Positions 17,142-27,700 of a stretch of 64,000 bases of DNA are shown here, piece by piece. The position numbers and the translations under genes are program-made. Origin of the DNA: CALXVA01 sp964587175 (lineage in GTDB: Bacteria > Bacillota > Clostridia > TANB77 > CAG-508); the NCBI GenBank assembly GCA_964587175.1, contig CAZPKK010000001.1:1-64000 (forward strand), given 5' to 3'. The notes below the pieces were generated by a model. The model saw nothing but the letters and a program-made list of their open reading frames with translations, did no database searches and had not been told where the DNA came from. How positions within the stretch are numbered: position 1 is the stretch's first letter; every line of letters starts with the position of its first letter.

Positions 17142-19628
17142 TTATTTCTTACTCACTCTTGCCACAATCACACTCATATCATCTTTCTGATTTCCAAAAT
17201 CATTATCTATGGATTCCTGTATAATAATATCCGCTATTTTTTGTGCATCATTTGTTTCTATATCTTCTAATAAATATTTAATCCATAGCTGTTTATTCAA
17301 GTATTCTTTATTAGAATCAATCACCCCATCTGTACACATTACCAATATATCCCCATCTTGTAAATCATAATCATATACAACTAAATCCACATCACTTAAT
17401 ATTCCAGTAGGCAAGGACATTGACTTTAATAATTGGACATCTCTCCCTCTTTTTACATATGTTGGACATGCACTATTTTTTATAAATTCCATGTTTCCAT
17501 TAAATAAGTCTAAAATTTCTATGTCAAGTGTTGCATACATATCATCATCTGTGTTTGCAGAAAGAGTAGAATTAATCAGCTTTAGCGAAACATCTTTCTC
17601 AAAACCTGCTGTCAACAATCTTTCTAGCATTTTTACGGCAATCTTACTACTCTTCATTGCTTCTGGTCCTGAACCCATACCATCACTTAAAGCAAGTAAA
17701 TATTTTCCGTCATCTAACTTTATTTGCAAAATACTATCACCTGATACAGGAGAACCTGATTTTGTAGATTTGGCAGTTCCAATTTGTACATTATAATTAT
17801 CATCCGAAATATATGTAAATTTACAGGCTTCTTTATTTAGTCTTAATCCACACTCTTGTTTCTGCATTATCATGTTCTCTCCTAATGCTTTGCTTAAAAT
17901 TTTACATATTTTCTTAATATCACACTGTGTTCCATCTGAATTTTCACAAACATCGGTATATACCTCTACAATATATCTACATGTATTTTTTTGTTTTATT
18001 TCAATACTTTTTATCTCTATCTGCCTTTGTTCAAGCAAATTTAAGATTTCTTGTTTCTTCTCTACAAATTTATCTTCCTTTTTATTTATATCATCTGCCA
18101 TCCTAGATATAGCTTCTGACACCCCTTTAAGCTGTGATGATACTGTTTTCTTACTTTCATCTAATTTCTTTTTCCAAATAAAATTTATTTTACTAATTCT
18201 ATATGAATAATTTATTGCTTTAACAATTTTATATATGTCTTCTTTGGCTTGTCCCTTTGTATTTTCAAACCCAACAATATAATTATTATTATTCTCCAAT
18301 ATTCTAACTAATTCCTTTTCAGTAATAATATCATTTTCTAATAAATAATCAAAAATATCTGTAATTAATTGTTTAGTAGGATAATATATTTCTTCATATA
18401 GCATATTGTCTTCTAGTTCTTCTAAATTTTTCTTTAGTTCTTCTAAAAAAATATCTATATTTGTTTTTTCTTGCTCTTTTAGTTCTTCCTCTGAAAGAAT
18501 TGTAGCTGCTGCTTCTCCATAGCTTTCTGCCATATCGTTAATTGTTTCCGACATGCTATTTAATTTATAAATTGTATCTTGATTTTCTTCTAAATCTCTT
18601 TCCGTAACTTCTGGCAAAAGTTTATTACTTCCAACTAAATCTTCAATGTTTATTTCAATATTTTTCGGAAATGCCAATAATCCAAGTGATGCAATCAGTA
18701 TCTCTTGAAATAAAATAAGTTCAACTGTATTACCATTTGCAGCATAAGCTAGCACAACATTTCCTAAGGCAAACCCTACTATTACTCCAATTCTTCCAAA
18801 TCGATTCAAGAGCCCCGCAATCAATCCAGATATTGCATATGCTGCAATCATAATAGGTTCTAACTCAGCTATTATTCCAAGCACAACCCCTATTGTAATT
18901 CCACCTGTAGCACCAACTAACATTCCATTTTTCCAGCCTAGTACTAGTACTATCAATATGCTTAAAATATTTTTTATAGAAAACCCAAATATGCTTAAAT
19001 CACCAAATGCAGTAACTGCTATTGCAAAAAGAAGACTTGTCCCCATCACTTCTTCTATTGTAAATGCTCTTTTTCTTCCAAAATTTATAAGCATAGTAAT
19101 CGAATTAGCAAATATCTTGTAGAAAATATATGTAGTAACTCCAAGCATTATACCTGTTAGTAAATCAAATACATAAAATTCTCTAAAAAACATTGGCACT
19201 ATTTGTACTATAACAACTGCCAAAAATAGATGTCCACCTATTTTCTTTTTTTCATTTACATTTTCTTGCACTCTAGGTCTTACAATTAAAACAGCTACAA
19301 AAAAAACTAATGATGTTATGAAATATACTAATAAATTATTAAATCCAAATTTTATAAATGTACCTATTAAAGACAACACATACATTATACCTATTGGTTT
19401 ATTATTGCTAAGAGCTCCTGCAATAATAGCAAGTCCAAATGGAACTAATGAAAATATAAGTGTACTATTCTTAAGTCCCACCATCGACATCATAAAAGTT
19501 ATTATATATAATAAAATATTTTGCTTCGCTAATAATCTTTTTAACACATCTTTTGTACTAACCTTTTTACTCTCTTCATTATATTCATTTTGATTATTAA
19601 GTGAATCTCCTGTTATATTTTGAAACAT
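17142..19628 (-). CDS. spoIIE: stage II sporulation protein E (PP2C phosphatase)
   Basis: 828-aa membrane phosphatase. In sporulation SpoIIE localises to the polar septum with FtsZ and dephosphorylates the anti-anti-sigma factor SpoIIAA, releasing sigma F in the forespore. N-terminal region (about 30-320) has around ten hydrophobic helices; a central coiled/helical region follows (about 345-560), then a PP2C-type phosphatase domain (about 600-828) with LALSDGMGSGPEA, VMCTDGVIDS and KDDMSVIVARV, containing the metal-binding Asp residues. The ATG at 19628 follows AGAGGTGG. Normal length. Direct evidence that the organism can sporulate. Confidence 0.95.
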   Translation of the reverse strand: MFQNITGDSLNNQNEYNEESKKVSTKDVLKRLLAKQNILLYIITFMMSMVGLKNSTLIFSLVPFGLAIIAGALSNNKPIGIMYVLSLIGTFIKFGFNNLLVYFITSLVFFVAVLIVRPRVQENVNEKKKIGGHLFLAVVIVQIVPMFFREFYVFDLLTGIMLGVTTYIFYKIFANSITMLINFGRKRAFTIEEVMGTSLLFAIAVTAFGDLSIFGFSIKNILSILIVLVLGWKNGMLVGATGGITIGVVLGIIAELEPIMIAAYAISGLIAGLLNRFGRIGVIVGFALGNVVLAYAANGNTVELILFQEILIASLGLLAFPKNIEINIEDLVGSNKLLPEVTERDLEENQDTIYKLNSMSETINDMAESYGEAAATILSEEELKEQEKTNIDIFLEELKKNLEELEDNMLYEEIYYPTKQLITDIFDYLLENDIITEKELVRILENNNNYIVGFENTKGQAKEDIYKIVKAINYSYRISKINFIWKKKLDESKKTVSSQLKGVSEAISRMADDINKKEDKFVEKKQEILNLLEQRQIEIKSIEIKQKNTCRYIVEVYTDVCENSDGTQCDIKKICKILSKALGENMIMQKQECGLRLNKEACKFTYISDDNYNVQIGTAKSTKSGSPVSGDSILQIKLDDGKYLLALSDGMGSGPEAMKSSKIAVKMLERLLTAGFEKDVSLKLINSTLSANTDDDMYATLDIEILDLFNGNMEFIKNSACPTYVKRGRDVQLLKSMSLPTGILSDVDLVVYDYDLQDGDILVMCTDGVIDSNKEYLNKQLWIKYLLEDIETNDAQKIADIIIQESIDNDFGNQKDDMSVIVARVSKK

Positions 19629-19972
19629 ATTAACCACCTCTAACTTTTTATTTATGCATTAATGTTTTCTAGTTGATTTTCTTTTGTGTAAGCAGTTTTA
19701 ATGCTGCTATAAATTATAGTTCTTTCTAATAAATTTTTTTGTCACATTTAATCCATAATATAAAAAAGTTTTTTACAAAATGTGATGTGTTATTGTTTTT
19801 TATTTTAATTTATAACAATTTATGTATTATATTTTATCGTAAAATAGCGTTTTTTTCAATAGATTGCGGAAAATTTATAGACTATTAAAAACAAAAGAGA
19901 ACAAGTATAAACCTGTTCCCTTTGTTTAATTTTGAGACTAATAGAAGTTTATATTCTATTAGTTCTATTTAA
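19629..19972. other. intergenic region between adhesin operon and spoIIE
   Basis: Holds the terminator of the surface-protein operon and the spoIIE leader. I do not see a convincing Spo0A box or a clear promoter. Confidence 0.4.
19885..19926 (-). terminator. terminator of the surface protein operon
   Basis: Minus-strand stem built from AAACAAAGGGAACA and its near-complement TGTTCTCTTTTGTTT around a 10-nt loop, followed by T-rich sequence. Lies about 50 nt after the stop codon of the 1595-aa protein. Confidence 0.65.
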
Positions 19973-22900
19973 TTAATTATTCTTACCCTTTATGACTTTC
20001 TTCTTGATTAGTACAATTCCTACTACTAGGATTGCTCCTATAGCAAGTGCTATTCCAGCATATATTATTGTATCACCAATACCAAATGGTGGAAGTATGA
20101 TTATTCTTTCTGCTACATTACTGTCTACTTCTGCTGGATCTGTTGTTGGATCTTGGTTACCAACTACTGAGTAAGCCATTCTTCTACCAACAGAGTTACT
20201 TGTTTCTACTATCTCAACCATATTTTCATATGTTAAATCATCCTCAGCATTCTGAGCTGTGATTAATTGTGATAGTACTAAAGTTACACTAGCCTCTTCT
20301 CCTGGTGTCAATTCTTGTTCAATATTCTCTGTTGTGATAATAGTATTAAATTGTGCTAGTTTATCTGATAAGTTGCTATTAACTAGTCCACTTGATGTTA
20401 ATGCATCTGCAGTAATTACTGACCAACCGTTTCCAGCATTTGTTGAATCAGAACTATCAAATTGTAAATTGTTTTCTACATAATCTACTATTTGATTTAC
20501 AGTTGTTGTCGTTACATCTGCATCGCTTCCGGCTGTTCCTTGATAGTAGAATGCTAAAGTATCATAATCTGTCTCACCAACATTTGTTACTTTTATAGCA
20601 TATGTAACTCTAATTGTAGCACCATACATTATTTCTTGGTCCATTGTAAGTTGTATTAAACCTTGATCTGTACCTGTTATAATGTCAGTAATTTCATCTC
20701 TAAATGCATATCTATGGTCTACACTATAGTAATCCTCATATTTACCATCTTCTATATTTTCATCTAAGCTATATTCTTCATGGTCTTGCCATAAAGCATT
20801 ATTTGCAGATCCGTTTATATCAAATAGTATTGTTCCATTTGCAAGTGTTACTTGTAGATTTGCTACAGATTTATCTATTTCAACTTGAGCTTTTGGTCTT
20901 TCTGATAAACCAAAGTCAACATTGCTAAATACATAATATCCATTGTACTCATTTGTTGCATCTGTTGTTGTTCTGTCATATTCAATTTCTACATTTATAA
21001 TACCAGTTTCTGCTATCATATATGTATTTTGAATAAGCTCATTATATAATGCTTGCATTTGAGTATCATCATATGATACTTCTACATTATTGCTATCTGT
21101 ATAAGTAGGTGTTACATATGGTGATGCTAGAACTTCTGCTATATGGTTTGTATTTGCTGTTGTTGTTGTATAATTATTAACTTCCTCTCTTCTGCTCCAA
21201 ATATCTTTTGCATCAGAGTAGTTAGCTCCAGCATTATCTGCTGCTGATGTGTTATAAGTATATGTTCCACTCTCATTATCATTATTTACATCATAATCTG
21301 AAGATATTCCAGCTTGATATGTAGTTGATTTAAAATCTTGACCATTGTATGATACTACATTCAAACCACCATTATCTGTAGTAAGTGCTGTTGCTTCTGT
21401 ATCACCATAGGAGAATCTTATAATGTAATCACCTGGTATATAATTTTCAAAAGTATATAATCCATTTGAATCTGTTTGTGTTGTTTGCCAAGTATATTCT
21501 GTTCCATCTGAAAGTATTTCTATTAAGTATACATTTACTCCAGCAATTGTTATCTCACTATCTTGTCTTATACCATCACCTACTGCTGCATTTCCTGATA
21601 CTTGGTTTCTTTCATCCTCCCATACAACACCATTTGCTTCTCTTATTGCATCTTCATCTATAATTACTCTTAATCCTGGTGCTCTATCTGTGTCATCTTC
21701 AAAGTTGTATTCGTAATTGTCTCCTTCTAAGTCGCTTGCTTCTAGGTTACCTGGTTTAGAATCTACATCTAGTAATCCTGCTATATTAGAAGATGATTTT
21801 GTTACATTGTTTGGAAGCTCTGTATTATTTCTATAATATGTAGAATATCCATTTATTTCTGCTAAGTTAATTTTTCCTACCATGTCGTCGTCATCAAGAA
21901 TTACTCTTCCGCTGTCATCTTTATTAACTTGGAATGTTAAATAAATGTATGCTGTCTCACCTGATGATAGTTTATAGCCATCTAATCCAGTAATATATAT
22001 TTTACTATAATCTCCTATATTTTCTTCTGTTGAAGAACCATATTTACTAGAATTACTACTATTTACATCTCGTGCATTTGCAATTGAGCTTAAGTTTTCT
22101 GCAACCATTGCATTATAGTATTCATCATCTGTTATAGATGTTTCTCCATACATTACCCAAGATAAATCTTCAATATATGTATATTCTGAATCATAGTAGT
22201 CTACTACTTCTTCTATCTCTGCTAAAATGCTTTGAGATTGGTTTCTAACTGAAATCTTGTATGTAATATATATTTCTAGTGGCTCTCCACTATGTCCGTC
22301 TACTTCATAGCCGTCTGTATTAAACAAGTAATCTGATTCATATAATTCTCTTGTATAAGTTGTTCCATAGTAAGCTTCATAATCTGAAATTCTTAGGTTA
22401 ATATCCCAATAATCATCTTGGCTTTGAGTTCTTGCATTATATGTATAAACTACTGTTTTTCCATTTATTTTCAGCGTTGCTTTATACACATCTTTTGAAA
22501 GTGCTGCATCAAACTCTTGTCTTCTCCATAAACCTAAGTTTATATAATATTCACCTTCACCATATGTCTCATCTTCTGTAGAGTATTCATTTCCTGAAGA
22601 ATCAATATATAAGTAATCTTCTCTTGTCTCTGTAAATGCTGAACCAGAGTAAGCTTGTATGTAGCAATCTTCTATGAATTGCAACATTCTCCAAATTTCT
22701 TGGTCATTTCCTGCAATATTTCTATAAATTGTCATCATTGCATCATCATCTGGGAATTGCTTATTTGTTACTATATATTCTCTAATTGCTTGTGATATTG
22801 CACCTTCACTATATGTGTCCATCTCTAGTCCATATGAGTTATAAGTATAACCATCTACTAATTGTACTCCTGTCTGTACATAATCTCCATCTGAATTTAA

Positions 22901-24760
22901 TGTATATCCCATTAATTCTAATTGTGTATAAACAACATTATATGTTCCTACTACACCTAGTGAGTTGCTAGAAGTATAGTTATTTGAGTATGATCCTATT
23001 TCTGCAAATCTAGAGTCAAGAGCATTTCTCGAAATTTCAACTCCTGCAAATGTTGAATTTGAAGATTCTGTTGCTTTTGATGTATGTATCCATGCATCTG
23101 TTCCATATTGACCTGCACTAATCATTTCTGATATTGATGTATATTGTGTATTTGATGAAGCATTTAAATATTCTGTTGGCAAATATCTTTGGCCATTATA
23201 TTCAAATACTACATAGTATTGTAAATCTGGGTCTATTCCTGTAAATAAATAGTATCCATTTTCATCAGTATATGTTGGGTTAATTCTATGCATTAACTCT
23301 TCTTCTGAAATTCCATCTTCATATGGATCTGATTCTAGTGTTGCTATTTGTCCATCAGATGTATATAATGTTACTTTTATATTCTTTAGTGGTGTATCAA
23401 CTTCTCCAGAGGTATTATTTAAACCATCTGCAATACTCTCTTTAGTAGATACTCCATCTTCCCATACATATCCGCCAATACTAATTTCATTTCTTATTTC
23501 TAGATTTTCTGCAATTGTTACCTCTTGTACATATACACTTCTTATTGCTCCAGTACCAATTGATATTACAGTTTGTTGAGCCTTTTCTGCTAAATAACAT
23601 GTTGTCATACAACCACGTCCATTGTTATAAGTATGATCATGTGTATATTTTACTAAATATTTTGTACCTTGTAATTTCGTATATTTTCCATTTGCTAGCA
23701 TATATTTAAATTCAACTTTTACTGAAATATAATATACTTTATCTTGGCTTGAACTTATATTTTTATTTGGGTCATCAAATACTATCATAAAATCTTGTCC
23801 TGATGCTGGATAAACTTGTGTAGTTTCATCTACTTTCAAGTCTTCGCTTGGCTCAAAATATTCTGGTGTTACAGCTGATCCCCATTGCTGTGTGGTAGTA
23901 TCTTTTAGAATGATTGCTTTTACATTTATGTCAACATCTAATTCTTCATAATTTTTATTATATGCTATAACCTTTATATCTGAAATTCCTGCAAAATATA
24001 CATTTTCTGATTTTATTCTTTCATCATAATATGTAACATTAAATGGTCCTACTGTATATTCGCCATCATTTTTTTCTATTGTAACATCATCAGTATTAGT
24101 TTGATTTACTGGATTTAGTCCATTGCCTCTAACAGCCTTATCATAATAATAGTAATCTAGAGCTTCTTGATCATATATTGAATTTCTAGTATCAAATTCT
24201 GATTTGGATGCATTCAGAATAAGACCTTCATCAATACTGTAGTTTCTTAAATGCCATAAGGCTAATTGTTTATCCTCACTCCAGCCTCCCGGCTCAGAAA
24301 GAATATATGCTGCTGCTACCGGCAAATCAAGATCTATGCTATCTTCATATGGTCTAAAAACCGGATAAGTATATTTTCCTTCATGGCTTGTAGAAGCATG
24401 ACGTGTATTGCTATAATAATTTCCTACTAGTGATTTAGCAGTACTATAGCTAATCGAGTCTTCATATTTTAATTGAGCTCTTGGCTGTATACAAAACATT
24501 GCATAATCCCCATATATCGGGTCATCGAAAGAAGTATACTGAGTAGCCTCAAACTCTCCTGGATTTGTATTATAGTTATAAGTATCTGGATCTTCTCCTA
24601 ACACTAGTTCTCCAGTCGAGCTAGCCGTTTCTCCTATTGAGCTTATCACTTCTTCAAGTGTTTGCATTGTTGTTGTCTCATACTTTAATTGGCTAAAAGC
24701 AAATATTGCTAATGCTATAACTATAATAATTAGACTTGCTTTTATTATTTTACTATTCAT
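19973..24760 (-). CDS. giant surface protein with putative thioester adhesin domain and SdrD_B repeats
   Basis: 1595 aa. Signal/anchor helix at residues 5-24. Residues about 70-180 resemble a thioester (TED) adhesin domain: Cys90 in AMFCIQPRA and Gln165 in DKQLALWHLRN, the Cys-Gln pair that forms a reactive internal thioester in Gram-positive adhesins. Two SdrD_B/Cna-B-like modules are visible (IGGYVWEDG..., about 440-530, and GVVWEDERN..., about 1100-1180), separated by large beta-rich, Tyr/Asp/Ser-rich stretches. The C-terminus has a membrane helix (about 1563-1584) and a KKKVIKGKNN tail. There is no LPXTG, so it is probably membrane-anchored rather than sortase-linked. Starts 20 nt after the upstream giant gene, so one operon. 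Confidence 0.85.
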   Translation of the reverse strand: MNSKIIKASLIIIVIALAIFAFSQLKYETTTMQTLEEVISSIGETASSTGELVLGEDPDTYNYNTNPGEFEATQYTSFDDPIYGDYAMFCIQPRAQLKYEDSISYSTAKSLVGNYYSNTRHASTSHEGKYTYPVFRPYEDSIDLDLPVAAAYILSEPGGWSEDKQLALWHLRNYSIDEGLILNASKSEFDTRNSIYDQEALDYYYYDKAVRGNGLNPVNQTNTDDVTIEKNDGEYTVGPFNVTYYDERIKSENVYFAGISDIKVIAYNKNYEELDVDINVKAIILKDTTTQQWGSAVTPEYFEPSEDLKVDETTQVYPASGQDFMIVFDDPNKNISSSQDKVYYISVKVEFKYMLANGKYTKLQGTKYLVKYTHDHTYNNGRGCMTTCYLAEKAQQTVISIGTGAIRSVYVQEVTIAENLEIRNEISIGGYVWEDGVSTKESIADGLNNTSGEVDTPLKNIKVTLYTSDGQIATLESDPYEDGISEEELMHRINPTYTDENGYYLFTGIDPDLQYYVVFEYNGQRYLPTEYLNASSNTQYTSISEMISAGQYGTDAWIHTSKATESSNSTFAGVEISRNALDSRFAEIGSYSNNYTSSNSLGVVGTYNVVYTQLELMGYTLNSDGDYVQTGVQLVDGYTYNSYGLEMDTYSEGAISQAIREYIVTNKQFPDDDAMMTIYRNIAGNDQEIWRMLQFIEDCYIQAYSGSAFTETREDYLYIDSSGNEYSTEDETYGEGEYYINLGLWRRQEFDAALSKDVYKATLKINGKTVVYTYNARTQSQDDYWDINLRISDYEAYYGTTYTRELYESDYLFNTDGYEVDGHSGEPLEIYITYKISVRNQSQSILAEIEEVVDYYDSEYTYIEDLSWVMYGETSITDDEYYNAMVAENLSSIANARDVNSSNSSKYGSSTEENIGDYSKIYITGLDGYKLSSGETAYIYLTFQVNKDDSGRVILDDDDMVGKINLAEINGYSTYYRNNTELPNNVTKSSSNIAGLLDVDSKPGNLEASDLEGDNYEYNFEDDTDRAPGLRVIIDEDAIREANGVVWEDERNQVSGNAAVGDGIRQDSEITIAGVNVYLIEILSDGTEYTWQTTQTDSNGLYTFENYIPGDYIIRFSYGDTEATALTTDNGGLNVVSYNGQDFKSTTYQAGISSDYDVNNDNESGTYTYNTSAADNAGANYSDAKDIWSRREEVNNYTTTTANTNHIAEVLASPYVTPTYTDSNNVEVSYDDTQMQALYNELIQNTYMIAETGIINVEIEYDRTTTDATNEYNGYYVFSNVDFGLSERPKAQVEIDKSVANLQVTLANGTILFDINGSANNALWQDHEEYSLDENIEDGKYEDYYSVDHRYAFRDEITDIITGTDQGLIQLTMDQEIMYGATIRVTYAIKVTNVGETDYDTLAFYYQGTAGSDADVTTTTVNQIVDYVENNLQFDSSDSTNAGNGWSVITADALTSSGLVNSNLSDKLAQFNTIITTENIEQELTPGEEASVTLVLSQLITAQNAEDDLTYENMVEIVETSNSVGRRMAYSVVGNQDPTTDPAEVDSNVAERIIILPPFGIGDTIIYAGIALAIGAILVVGIVLIKKKVIKGKNN

Positions 24761-24780
24761 GTTCTAAACCTCCTTTCCTC

Positions 24781-27700
24781 TTAGACTTTTTTATTTAGAA
24801 CACGTTTTTTAATCTCATATGCTCCAAATCCTATTATTGCTATTACTACTAGTGCTATTCCTGTATAAATTATTATCTCATTACCAGTGGTTATTGCTAA
24901 TACCACTTCTGCTACAGACATATCGTCTTCACCGCTTACTTGATTGCCAGCTGATGAGTCTATGTCTTGCAAAGCTAATTCATTATAGCTTTCATATATT
25001 TCTGCTGTATTTGTTAAGGTACTGAAGATTAAATCTTCTGTGATATTTACATTTACTATTAAACTTATCTCTCTAGTCTCTCCTGGCTCTATTCTATCAT
25101 TTGCCAAACTTGCATTATATATATTGCCATTATCTGATAAATACCAATCTGTATTTAATTCTGAATTAAATGTAACTCCATCTGGTAAGTAGTCTACTAT
25201 TTTATTTGCATATCCTGATACTGTTCCTTCATTTGTAACTACTATTTTATATTCTATTACTGCACTACTATATCCTACATTTCTTTCACGAACTTGTACC
25301 ATTGCAACTTGTTGCTCTCCAAAATCATATTCCGTAGTACCACTTGTATTTGTTGTTACTGTTATTTTACTTACATATTTATCTAAGCTTAAATCAAATC
25401 TTTCTGATGTATATAAACCTATATCAATATCTCTTACATTTGCACCATTTACTGTAATTACATCTGTAATAGCTGCTATTCTTCTTTCACCATCTATTGT
25501 TATATTTATTTCAATTGCATCTGAGTTAAAGCTTTCATCAACACCAGATTTTTGATAATCTGTTAAAGTATATGTTGAAGAATCATATAGGAATACTACT
25601 AAATAATTTCCATTTGGTAAATTATCAAATTCATAAGTACCACTGCTTGATGTTGTTGTTATTTTTTCTTCTCCAGTATCTGCATCTGCTATTACTGTAG
25701 TTCCATCTTCACTTAAAAGCATTACTTCCATGTCTGGTATTGTTTGTTCTGACGAATCTCTTTTACCATCCATATTTGTATCTATCCATGCAGTTCCTGA
25801 TATTTTATATCTATTATTAGGATTTTCTGAACCACCATTATGTAAGCTACTATTATATTCTATTATGTTTGTTACTGTATTTGTTTCTACTGCTTCAAAA
25901 TTGTTTGCCGAAACAGTCATTTTGTTTTCTATAGTTACATCATCTGTACTTGGTAATAATCCTGCTTGTGCAGTTACTGTTACTACTATACTAGCTCCTG
26001 CTGTTAGTCTAGTTAACTGTATTTGAAGGACACCATCTGTAAGATTGCTAACTGTTACAGTTTCTCCAGTACTATATGTGTAAGTTGCCTCTACAAATGT
26101 TAGTTCTGATGGTAATGTGTCTGTTATTACTAGATTTCTTGCATCAGTATCTCCAATATTTGTAATAGTTAATTCATATGTAACCTCTTCTCCCTCCGGA
26201 ACATATCTTGGAGATGTTGTTAATTCTGAGATTTCCAACTCTGGTGTTCCAGTTTCATTATCTATTGCATTTGAATAATGTGTTTCTGTATCATCTGCTG
26301 TTGCTGTAGCAATTATTGATAAATCTTCTTGGTAATCATCTATTGTAAGCTGAAATTCAACATATTTTTGTAATTCGAGTGTTCCTACATTTATAATTAA
26401 TGTATTTGTAGTATCTTCATATATAAATCCATCTGATATTGAATCTGTAGAAGTCCAACTGTCTCTCACCACGCCACTTACAAATGTAGTTCCTTGTGGT
26501 AGTTGCAACGTTAATACAACATTATTTAGACTTTCTCCATTATATGCAATATTAATCATTTGAATTGAATATGTAACTGTCATTCCGTTTTGTATTATAT
26601 CGTTTTCACCCACATCATTATATATGTAAAAAGCTATTTTTCCATCTTCTACACTAAATGTGTAATCAGCTGTAATTCCTTCTTCTAAATCATCTGCTGT
26701 TACTGTTACTTGGTATACTATATCAACCGGATATGTTTCTACATAAGGTGTGTCATCTGTTTCATTATAATCTTCTTCTATTTGTACATAGTCATCTATT
26801 TGTATATAATATGATATTTCTACAGTTTCACCCGCTCCTATTGTTCCAATTGAAATACTCTTTGTTTCTTCTTCATCATCATAGAAACCACTTCCAGGTG
26901 CATAATCTACAAATGTCAAAAACTCTGGAGCTGTTGAACTTAATTCTACATTAGTAGCATCTACTTCTCCAACATTTGTTATAGTAGCTTTTATTTTTAC
27001 TATTTGTCCTTCTCTTATTACATCTACTGTTGGTGCTATTGATACTTCTAATTCAGGTCCTGTCCCTGTACTTAGTCCAATTGTTGCAGATAGTTTATTC
27101 TCTTCCATTGTTCCTATTTCAGAATCATTATCATAATATACTTTATATACTGCATAAGAATTATTGTTATTTGATAATTGTTCTGGTAGTTCTACTTCAT
27201 ACTCAAAATCTATTTTCTCTCCAGATTCCATTTCATAATCATCATCAAGTACGATTAAGTATGATCTAGATGCTGTTGTTGCTGTTTCTGACCAGCTATT
27301 TGAACTATCTTCTAAATCACTTGTTGCATTTTCACTATCTGAATAATATATTGTATAACCTTCTTCATCTATGCCAGATAAGGCTATTGCTGAAGATAAT
27401 GGCATTGTAAATGTTGAACCCAGTTCTGTTTCTGAATCTATATTTGTATTTCCTTCTGCTGGTATTCTTCCTAATATAACAACATTACTTATATTATTAT
27501 CATAATTATTAATTACAGATGCACTTATTTTAACTGTTCTTGAATCTGAATATGTGTCTATCTCTACTGTTTCCGCTTCATCAGAGATTGTTAAAATATC
27601 TGATGCTCCATCTTTATAATTGCTAATTCCACTTGCTGCTACAACACCACTTGGTGCTACAAAGTTCACACTTTCTTTTACTGTTCCTTCTGCATTTGTT

